Positions 1-5,998 of a DNA stretch of 6,804 nucleotides are shown piece after piece. The position numbers were made by a program, and so were the translations under genes. The DNA is from Bdellovibrio sp. (GTDB lineage: Bacteria; Bdellovibrionota; Bdellovibrionia; Bdellovibrionales; Bdellovibrionaceae): assembly GCA_017745015.1 (NCBI GenBank), contig JAGIAF010000185.1, forward strand, positions 1 to 6,804, given 5' to 3'. A model generated the notes under the pieces. It did not search any database. It saw only the letters and a list, made by a program, of their open reading frames with translations, and was not told where the DNA came from. Within the stretch, counting starts at the first letter, position 1. Every line of letters starts with the position of its first letter.

Positions 1-906
1 GGTTTGCACCCACACTAAATTTGGACTGAGAACATTTTCGTAAAAATAAATTCCCCGTGTTAAATCAGCGACCGTTCTCCAGCGAGTCGTGGAAATATAC
101 GGACGAGCTGGATCAGAAGTACCAAAAGGTTGCGACACGTTTCTGAGAACACTCAAGACACCGGCGACGGCTTCTCTGTAATTCTCCGGTTTTGGTAAAT
201 GTTGAGTGTAGTAGGCGGCACGTACAAAGCGATCGGCGGCGGCCGTTGTTCCAGGCAGATCTTTATCTCCACCGAACCCTTTGTACTGTTGCAATGACTT
301 CAACTGTTCATCAAACGGTGGAGAATTTGTCATCACGGTGTATTGGGGATCATGGTAGATCTTCGCCTTACCTTGAATATACTCGATAACGACGGTGTCA
401 CCGGTTTTGTCAGAGATAGCTAAATGCACAGTTCCCTCTCTAACTCCTCCCGCCGTATCAACACTTGCGGTAAGAATTTGAAAAGGTGTTTTCTGCATGG
501 AAGCCACGGCTTCGTTTACTGTGGCGAAATTGTCGAGCATATATTGAGGCCACAAGCTTACAGCTAAACCCGGGATTTTTTCGTTTCGTGGCCCGAAGTC
601 ACTTTCAGATAAATAAAGCAAATTAACCGTCAGCCCTTTTTCATTGATGCCATCTGCTGTGCCCACATCATAGGCTGACAAAATCACGCTGCCGTACTTT
701 GAGGTCCACTTCAGAGAGTTGACGGAGGCTAAACCATTTCTCTCCATCCCCCTTGGAAGAAGCCACAAATTCGACTGCGTATCCTCCGACCAATCCATGT
801 TTCTGCCAACAATGACGTCTTGATCCGGAGAGTGCCACAGCACTCGCGTGCAGGGATAAGCTGGAAGCGCCAACAATAAACTGAGAAATATTGAAAGTGT
901 TTTCAT
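1..906 (-). CDS. Exported choloylglycine hydrolase / penicillin V acylase family (linear amide C-N hydrolase), 3' end outside window
   Basis: This is an N-terminal-nucleophile hydrolase that cleaves linear amide bonds; family substrates are penicillin V, conjugated bile salts and, in Gram-negative members, N-acyl-homoserine lactones. The frame is open from ATG at 906 to the left edge (302 codons). Residues 1-18 form a hydrophobic signal peptide ending AYP, directly before Cys19, the expected nucleophile (PCTRV) that processing exposes. By comparison with bile salt hydrolase, the other active-site residues are Arg35 and Asp38 in GRNMDW, Asn194 in TNSP and Arg226 in DRFVRAAYY. The position of bile salt hydrolase Asn82 appears to be Tyr98 (NLLYL), as in penicillin V acylases. 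Other family blocks are GINEKGL (87-92) and TRWRTVAD (274-281). Members usually have about 340-370 residues, so some 40-60 are missing. No clear Shine-Dalgarno site precedes the start; the start is set by the signal peptide. The gene is divergent from yjdM. Family assignment is firm; the true substrate is unknown. Confidence 0.9.
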   Translation of the reverse strand, partial: MKTLSIFLSLLLALPAYPCTRVLWHSPDQDVIVGRNMDWSEDTQSNLWLLPRGMERNGLASVNSLKWTSKYGSVILSAYDVGTADGINEKGLTVNLLYLSESDFGPRNEKIPGLAVSLWPQYMLDNFATVNEAVASMQKTPFQILTASVDTAGGVREGTVHLAISDKTGDTVVIEYIQGKAKIYHDPQYTVMTNSPPFDEQLKSLQQYKGFGGDKDLPGTTAAADRFVRAAYYTQHLPKPENYREAVAGVLSVLRNVSQPFGTSDPARPYISTTRWRTVADLTRGIYFYENVLSPNLVWVQT

Positions 907-944
907 AAAAATAGACTACGACGTTTGATTCACGCTGTCGTCAT

Positions 945-956
945 GTGCTTAAGCAC
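945..956. repeat. Perfect 12-bp palindrome (possible operator)
   Basis: GTGCTTAAGCAC is its own reverse complement over all 12 bases. It lies 38 bases upstream of the acylase start and 56 bases upstream of yjdM, in the middle of the divergent intergenic region, where a dimeric regulator could act on both genes. No regulator family is recognised from the motif, and no second copy was noticed near it. It has no T-tract and no loop bases, so it is not a terminator. Confidence 0.4.
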
Positions 957-976
957 CTCTCCGTAAGGGATAGTCC

Positions 977-1006
977 TGGTCAAATATCGATGAATGTGAT
1001 TTTAAT
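977..1006 (+). promoter_or_regulatory. Weak candidate sigma-70-like promoter for yjdM
   Basis: A -35-like TGGTCA (977-982, four of six consensus bases) and a -10-like TTTAAT (1001-1006, five of six) are separated by 18 bases. Transcription starting about seven bases after the -10 element would begin at or near A1013, the first base of the yjdM ATG, giving a leaderless message. This would agree with the lack of a Shine-Dalgarno site. The match is modest and AT-rich sequence produces such hits by chance. Confidence 0.25.
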
Positions 1007-1012
1007 AACCAC

Positions 1013-1369
1013 ATGAGTACTGAAAATAAATGTCCTAAATGTGGTTCTGAACATATCTATGAAGACGGTAACCTTTGGGTGTGCCCTGAGTGTGCACACG
1101 AATGGAGTGCCCACGCTGCTGCGGCGGTTGCAAGCACGGAGCCCACTGAACACGTGATTAAAGATGCCAACGGCAATGTTCTTCAAGATGGCGACACTGT
1201 TGTGGTTGTCAAAGACTTGAAAGTAAAAGGCTCTTCTTCCGTTGTGAAAGTCGGCACGAAAGTTAAAAATATCCGTTTGATGGATGCTGGTGATGGCCAT
1301 GACATCTCATGCAAAATCGATGGCTTCGGCGCCATGAATTTAAAATCAGAGTACGTTAAGAAAGCTTAG
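1013..1369 (+). CDS. yjdM: YjdM/PhnA family zinc-ribbon protein
   Basis: This is a small cytoplasmic protein of the YjdM family (118 aa; E. coli YjdM has about 111), historically named PhnA after its place near the phn locus, although a role in phosphonate breakdown is not established and it is distinct from phosphonoacetate hydrolase. Residues 7-27 form an N-terminal zinc ribbon with Cys7-x2-Cys10 and Cys24-x2-Cys27. An Ala-rich linker (about 33-45) leads to the conserved C-terminal domain starting VIKDANGN (48-55), with DGDTVVVVKDLKVKG and a terminal KIDGFGAMNLKSEYVKKA. This ATG is chosen because family members begin just before the first CPKC motif. No Shine-Dalgarno sequence is visible upstream. 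The gene is divergent from the acylase and converges on the efflux channel gene, with the two 3' ends overlapping by four bases, so it is probably its own transcription unit. Biochemical function is unknown. Confidence 0.95.
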   Translation: MSTENKCPKCGSEHIYEDGNLWVCPECAHEWSAHAAAAVASTEPTEHVIKDANGNVLQDGDTVVVVKDLKVKGSSSVVKVGTKVKNIRLMDAGDGHDISCKIDGFGAMNLKSEYVKKA

Positions 1370-1380
1370 TTATTCTTAAC
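1355..1380. repeat. Inverted repeat spanning the convergent stop codons
   Basis: GTTAAGAA (1355-1362) and TTCTTAAC (1373-1380) are exact reverse complements separated by 10 bases. The symmetry centre coincides with the centre of the 4-base overlap of the yjdM and efflux-channel stop codons (1366-1369). Both genes therefore end with the same in-frame octamer, giving Val-Lys-Lys-Ala and Val-Lys-Asn-Asn C-termini. In RNA it would give an 8-bp stem with only two G-C pairs and no following U-tract in either direction, so it is at best a weak bidirectional terminator or an mRNA-end structure. Confidence 0.45.
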
Positions 1381-2802
1381 CGTGTTATTACTCTCGGGGT
1401 TGGCCCATCCTCCCCCGAGTGCCTTATAAAGATCTACGACTGAAACCAATCGCGCTTGTTGCGATTGCACCAATGACAACTGCACCGAGTACAACTGCCT
1501 TTCGGCATCGAGCACTTCCAGATACGGCGACTGACCGTTCTTGTAGCGCAAATTCGCAAGATACAGGTTTCTCTTCACCGCTTCGACTTGAAGCTTTTGG
1601 GCTTCAATTGCATTGCGACCTGTATCGTAGGACTTCAAAGCATTGCGCACTTCTGTGAAGGCCAACTGAATTGATTTTTTATACTGTGCCAATGCGGCAC
1701 GCTGACGAGCCGTCGCAGCTTCGACCAGGTATCCTGTTTTACCACCATTGAAGATCGGCATCGCCAATCCCAATCCGAAATTCCAAGACTGCGACGGACC
1801 TTGGAAAAGATTCTTCAGATCGGTACTTTCAACTCCAAAGCTGCCTAATAAAGAAAAGCTTGGAAAGTAATAGGCCTTGGCGACCCCAATTCGCGCGTTC
1901 GCGGCGATCAACTGTTGTTCAGCAGCCGCGATGTCAGGTCGTCTTTCCAGAAGCGTTGACGGTAAAAGATTCGGTAGCTTCGGTGGCACTGCGAGTTCAC
2001 GCATGGATTTCCCACGAACCAACGGAGATTCAATGATTTCTTTCGGGTCGCGTCCCAGCAAAACAGCTAAGGCGCTTTCCGCCCTGTTCACCGAGTCTTC
2101 AAGGTTTGCGACTTGCGCACTGGCGGCATGCATTTCCGATTCAGCCTGGCGTGCATTGAGCTCCGACGTCAATCCCCCCTTGTATCTTTTATCGATTAAC
2201 TCATAAGAGTTCTTGCGACTAAGATAAGTATCGCGAGCGATGGCCAGCTGCAAATCAAGGGAACTCATTAAGAAATAAGTTGATACGACTTGCGACACTA
2301 ATGTGAGTTGAACATTGGCGCGGTTGAAATCAGACTGCCACAGCTCTGCGCGAGCCGCTTCATTGGCGCGACGAATTTTACCCCACAAGTCGATTTCATA
2401 ACTGAGATTCACCCCTAACTGATAAACATTCACGGATTCTTTATTAAGAGGTGTGGCAAGAGGACCATTCTCTGAGACCTTCTCTTTCGCCGCCAAAGCT
2501 TTTAGATCTAAAGAAGGAAAGAAGTCCGCTTTCGCAATTCCCAAGTTCGCGCGAGCCTCATCCACACGGGCCAAAGCAACTTCCAAGTCTAAGTTCTTTT
2601 CCACTGCAAACTTCACCAAATCTTCTAAGCGCGGATCTTCAAAAATTCTCCACCAGTGGACGTCGATGGCCTCCTTCATCTCTTGTTCACCGGAAGTAAT
2701 CGTTGGCAAGGATGTTGGAACTTCAGTTTTCTCACGCTTATAGTCTGGGCCTACAGCACAGGCAGATAAAACGAAGGGAACTAAAACACTCAATTTTTTC
2801 AT
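1366..2802 (-). CDS. Outer-membrane efflux lipoprotein (OMF, OprM/NodT family)
   Basis: This is the outer-membrane channel of the tripartite efflux system, expected to be a trimeric beta-barrel with a long periplasmic alpha-helical tunnel that the adaptor docks onto. The 478-aa length is typical of the NodT/OprM group. The N-terminus is a lipoprotein signal peptide with lipobox LSAC and lipidated Cys15 followed by AVGPDY, a hallmark opening of this family; Ala after the Cys fits outer-membrane sorting. Two repeated OEP domains follow, with ALARVDEARANLGIAKADFFP (77-96) and YEIDLWGKIRR (135-145) in the first, and LLERRPDIAAAEQQL (284-298) with ARIGVAKAYYFPSFSL (303-318) in the second. The C-terminus has LYKALGGGW (458-466). 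The start overlaps the pump stop (ATGA) behind a strong AGGAGG site, implying translational coupling. The 3' end overlaps yjdM by four bases. The exact drug range cannot be read from this component. Confidence 0.96.
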   Translation of the reverse strand: MKKLSVLVPFVLSACAVGPDYKREKTEVPTSLPTITSGEQEMKEAIDVHWWRIFEDPRLEDLVKFAVEKNLDLEVALARVDEARANLGIAKADFFPSLDLKALAAKEKVSENGPLATPLNKESVNVYQLGVNLSYEIDLWGKIRRANEAARAELWQSDFNRANVQLTLVSQVVSTYFLMSSLDLQLAIARDTYLSRKNSYELIDKRYKGGLTSELNARQAESEMHAASAQVANLEDSVNRAESALAVLLGRDPKEIIESPLVRGKSMRELAVPPKLPNLLPSTLLERRPDIAAAEQQLIAANARIGVAKAYYFPSFSLLGSFGVESTDLKNLFQGPSQSWNFGLGLAMPIFNGGKTGYLVEAATARQRAALAQYKKSIQLAFTEVRNALKSYDTGRNAIEAQKLQVEAVKRNLYLANLRYKNGQSPYLEVLDAERQLYSVQLSLVQSQQARLVSVVDLYKALGGGWANPESNNTVKNN

Positions 2803-5800
2803 GAGTGGCCTCCTGTAACTGGAGAATGAGGTGCTGCTCCCATAGGTGGAACATCTGTTTTATGAGTTTCAGTAACAGCTTTTGGTTTTGGCTTTTTAGT
2901 GAATAGTCCCACAATAAATACGAAGAACAGCGGGATGAAAATCGTTCCGACAAAGGTACTTACCAACATTCCTCCGATAATACCCGTACCGATAGAGTGA
3001 CGGCTGGCAGCACCGGCGCCCGATGACAGGGCGAGTGGCAATGCACCGAGGATGAACGCCAGAGACGTCATGATGATCGGTCGGAAACGCAACCGTGCGG
3101 CTTCCAAACCTGATTCCAGCACCGTCTTTCCGGCCTTTTGCAACTCTACCGCAAACTCGACAATTAAGATGGCATTCTTGGCCGATAAACCAATCAAGGT
3201 CACCAAAGCCACTTGGAAGTAAACGTCATTTGCAAGGCCGCGGAAATAATTGGCCAAAATCGCACCGAAGATCGCATAAGGAACTCCTAGAATAACCGAA
3301 AGAGGCAGACTCCAATTTTCATATTGTGCCGCTAAGATCAAGAACACGAAGATCATACCGTATACGAACACCATCATCGAAGTTCCGCCAGTGAGCTTTT
3401 CTTGATAGGCCGTTCCTGTCCAACTGATGCTGTAATCTGCAGAAAGATTTTTGGCTTCCTCTTCGACGGCCGCGATAACTTGACCGGTACTGTAACCTGG
3501 AGCGGGATTGGCGATAACCCGCGCAGCCGGAAAGATGTTGAGACGTTCCAGAATTTCCGGACCGGTTTTCTTCTCAATCGACATGACTGATGTCAATGGC
3601 ACCATGTTGCCGTTATTGGAACGAACATAGATGTTGCGAATATCTTCCGTGGTCGCACGGTAATCACCTTTGGATTGCAGTTCGACTTTGAAGGTCCGAC
3701 CGAACTTATTAAAGTCATTCACATAGTAGGCGCCAAATGTTGAGGCCATTGTTGAGAACACATTTCCGATTGGCACGTCGTAGGCTTTCGTTTTTTCACG
3801 ATCAAGATTCAAATAGATTTGGGGAACGTTGGCACTGAACGTGGTACTGATCGAAGATACCGCGGGATTCTGTTTTACTTTATCAATCAGACTTTTTGTT
3901 GTGGCTTCCAGAGTCTTTGATGGAACCCCGGCTCTGTCTTGAACGAAGAACTCCACACCACCCGTAGTACTCATACCTACGATGGCTGGCGGATTAAAGG
4001 CAATCACCGTTCCGTCAGAGATCGGCTGATTCAGTCCGAACAATTGTCGAGCGAAGTGCTGAGAGCTTTGATCGTCCTTCTTTCTCTCTTTCCAGTCTTT
4101 TAAAACTACGAAACTGGTACCGCTATTATTACGAGCCGTACCGGTAATCAAATCATAACCAGAAATCGAAATAACGTCCTCCACCAAAGGCGACGAGGTG
4201 GTGGCAGCATCGATTTTTGCCATAACTTTTTTGGTACGTGAAAGTGAAGCGCCGTCTTGCAAAAGTGGCGCGACGAAGACGTAACCTTGGTCCTCATCCG
4301 GAACCAAGGCACCGGGAACAATTTTAAACAGGAATGCAGTTCCCGCAAGCATCACCGCTAGAAGAGAGAAGCTGAGTACACGCTGCTTAATAAAGAAGTC
4401 GACGCAGGCGACAAACCAATTTGTGAACTTATCAAAGCCCGTATTAAACCAACGGAATAAAACCATCGGCTCCTTATGTTCATCTTTCAACATCAAGGCA
4501 CAAAGAGCTGGCGTCAGCGTCAACGCCACCAAGCCAGAGATCGTCACCGACACCGCGATGGTGATTGCAAACTGTTTGTACATTTGACCGGCCAAACCAC
4601 CAGTGAAGGCCACTGGGATGAACACGGCACACAGAACCAAAACGATGGCTACCACGGGACCACTCACCTCTTCCATGGCTTTCACCGTGGCATCTCGCGG
4701 ATTCAACTTTTCGGTTCGCATAATCCTTTCGACGTTTTCTAGAACGACAATGGCATCATCCACCACCAAGCCGATGGCCAGAACCAGACCGAACAATGTC
4801 AAAGTATTGATCGAGAAGCCCAGCGCATACATGCCAGCAAAAGTACCTACGATTGAAACTGGTACCGCCAGGCAAGGAATCAAGGTGGCGCGCCAGTTTT
4901 GCAGGAATAGGTAAACCACCAGGAAAACCAGAATGATGGCTTCAAAAAGCGTATGCAAAACTTCTGTAATGGAAACTTCGATAAATCGCGTCGTATCGAA
5001 GGGGATATCATAGACCAAACCAGCTGGAAACTTCGCCTGCAATCGCTGCATTGTCGCGTCCACTTGCTTTGCGACTTCAATTTGATTGGCCCCTGGAGAC
5101 AAATAGATCGCAAATGCCACTGCAGTTTTGGAATTCCATCGCGAATCGGTGCTGTAATCTAAAGAACCCAGCTCAACTGTAGCAATGTCTTTAATTCTGA
5201 TTTTCGAACCATCGGGGTTCGCACGAACGATGATGTTCTCAAATTCTTTGGGATCTTCAAAACGACCCTTGGTTGTCACTGTGTATGTGAAATCCACTGG
5301 TTTCGTCAGCGGCTCATTACCCACCTTTCCCGCGGCGAACTGGGTATTTTGCTCGCGGATGGCGTCTGTCACATCTGAAGAGACGACTTTAAGCTGAGTC
5401 ATCTTATCTGGTTGCAACCAAACACGAATGGAATAATCGCGAGTACCGAAGATTTTTGCATCCCCGACACCTTTGATACGTTTGATTTCGTCGATTACGT
5501 TGATCAATACGTAGTTACTAATAAAGGTTTGGTCATAACGTTGATCTGGTGATTCCAACGCCACAACTTGCAAAATAGCTGAAGATTTTTTATCGACTTT
5601 CACCCCTTGACGACGAACTTCTTCAGGCAAGGACGCCATGGCTGCTTGCACACGGTTATTCACGTTGATGGTATTTTGATCGGGATCTGTTCCAACCGCG
5701 AAATAGATTGTCATGAACATATCGCCGGAACTGGAGTTTGTAGATTGAACATAAAGCATGTTATCCACACCATTGATTTGCTGTTCAATCGGAGCCGCCA

Positions 5801-5984
5801 CAGTTTGTGAAATTGTTTCTGCTGAAGCTCCTGGATAACTAGTCGTCACAGAAACTTGTGGCGGGACGATCTCGGGATACTGAGCAATCGGCAATGCCTG
5901 AATTGCCGCATAACCTGCTAAGATGAAAACAATGGAAAGCACACTGGACATGACCGGGCGATAGATAAAAAACTTCGAAAACAT
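2799..5984 (-). CDS. RND (HAE-1 family) multidrug efflux pump, inner-membrane subunit
   Basis: This is the proton-driven inner-membrane pump of an AcrB/MexB-type system, exporting hydrophobic or amphiphilic compounds from membrane and periplasm. The 1061 aa match the HAE-1 length. TM1 is near residues 9-29, a first periplasmic domain follows to about 335, TM2-TM6 span about 340-497 and TM7 about 537-556; the second periplasmic domain is followed by TM8-TM12 (868-1027). Proton-relay residues are present: Asp409-Asp410 in VVDDAIVVLENVER (TM4), Lys936 in GLSAKNAIL (TM10) and Arg968 in RPIIMTSLAFILG (TM11). The N-terminus MFSKFFIYRPV is typical. The switch loop (609-622) is longer than in AcrB and lacks its two Phe residues, more like the MexF/OqxB branch; this subgroup is an inference. 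A short Lys/Pro then His-containing tail (1029-1061) ends the protein. It starts 14 nt after the adaptor stop with an AAGAGG site and overlaps the channel gene by 4 nt. Confidence 0.97.
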   Translation of the reverse strand: MFSKFFIYRPVMSSVLSIVFILAGYAAIQALPIAQYPEIVPPQVSVTTSYPGASAETISQTVAAPIEQQINGVDNMLYVQSTNSSSGDMFMTIYFAVGTDPDQNTINVNNRVQAAMASLPEEVRRQGVKVDKKSSAILQVVALESPDQRYDQTFISNYVLINVIDEIKRIKGVGDAKIFGTRDYSIRVWLQPDKMTQLKVVSSDVTDAIREQNTQFAAGKVGNEPLTKPVDFTYTVTTKGRFEDPKEFENIIVRANPDGSKIRIKDIATVELGSLDYSTDSRWNSKTAVAFAIYLSPGANQIEVAKQVDATMQRLQAKFPAGLVYDIPFDTTRFIEVSITEVLHTLFEAIILVFLVVYLFLQNWRATLIPCLAVPVSIVGTFAGMYALGFSINTLTLFGLVLAIGLVVDDAIVVLENVERIMRTEKLNPRDATVKAMEEVSGPVVAIVLVLCAVFIPVAFTGGLAGQMYKQFAITIAVSVTISGLVALTLTPALCALMLKDEHKEPMVLFRWFNTGFDKFTNWFVACVDFFIKQRVLSFSLLAVMLAGTAFLFKIVPGALVPDEDQGYVFVAPLLQDGASLSRTKKVMAKIDAATTSSPLVEDVISISGYDLITGTARNNSGTSFVVLKDWKERKKDDQSSQHFARQLFGLNQPISDGTVIAFNPPAIVGMSTTGGVEFFVQDRAGVPSKTLEATTKSLIDKVKQNPAVSSISTTFSANVPQIYLNLDREKTKAYDVPIGNVFSTMASTFGAYYVNDFNKFGRTFKVELQSKGDYRATTEDIRNIYVRSNNGNMVPLTSVMSIEKKTGPEILERLNIFPAARVIANPAPGYSTGQVIAAVEEEAKNLSADYSISWTGTAYQEKLTGGTSMMVFVYGMIFVFLILAAQYENWSLPLSVILGVPYAIFGAILANYFRGLANDVYFQVALVTLIGLSAKNAILIVEFAVELQKAGKTVLESGLEAARLRFRPIIMTSLAFILGALPLALSSGAGAASRHSIGTGIIGGMLVSTFVGTIFIPLFFVFIVGLFTKKPKPKAVTETHKTDVPPMGAAPHSPVTGGHS
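2809..2814 (-). promoter_or_regulatory. Shine-Dalgarno site of the OMF gene
   Basis: On the minus strand this reads AGGAGG, six bases before the ATG at 2802. It lies inside the last codons of the RND pump gene, so the channel start is read by ribosomes finishing the pump (ATGA overlap at 2799-2802). It confirms the chosen start. Confidence 0.85.
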
Positions 5985-5990
5985 TCTGAA

Positions 5991-5996
5991 CCTCTT
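5991..5996 (-). promoter_or_regulatory. Shine-Dalgarno site of the RND pump gene
   Basis: On the minus strand this reads AAGAGG (within GAGGAAGAGG, 5991-6000), six bases before the ATG at 5984. It sits in the 14-base gap after the adaptor stop codon (5999-6001), the longer purine run touching that stop. It supports this start and a single transcript for adaptor and pump. Confidence 0.8.
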
Positions 5997-5998
5997 CC

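Larger units (their letters stand above)
907..1012. promoter_or_regulatory. Divergent intergenic region between acylase gene and yjdM
   Basis: These 106 bases separate two head-to-head starts, so the promoters of both genes would be expected here unless transcription enters from elsewhere. The region holds a perfect 12-bp palindrome (945-956), a possible plus-strand promoter (977-1006) and an 8-codon mini-ORF (990-1016). Neither flanking start has a convincing Shine-Dalgarno site. Role is inferred from gene orientation only. Confidence 0.5.

Noticed and set aside
849..906. Acylase N-terminus as a lipoprotein signal
   Set aside because: The residues before Cys19 are AYP, which do not fit a lipobox; the Cys is at the place of the family's catalytic nucleophile instead.
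918..941. ACGAC / GTCGT inverted repeat in the divergent intergenic region
   Set aside because: Arms are only five bases with a 14-base spacer and do not extend, so it is expected by chance.
978..983. Minus-strand TTGACC as a -35 element for the acylase gene
   Set aside because: No -10-like hexamer is present at 16-18 bases spacing on the minus strand, so a promoter cannot be called.
980..1300. 106-codon minus-strand frame opposite yjdM
   Set aside because: It has no recognisable domain or ribosome site and lies antisense to a clear zinc-ribbon gene; the same applies to the other antisense and off-frame open frames across the efflux genes.
1393..1419. 7-bp GC-rich inverted repeat CTCGGGG / CCCCGAG with a 13-base loop, just downstream of yjdM
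   Set aside because: It lies in the coding region for the conserved LGGGW motif of the efflux channel, and no T-tract follows on either strand, so it is not supported as an intrinsic terminator.
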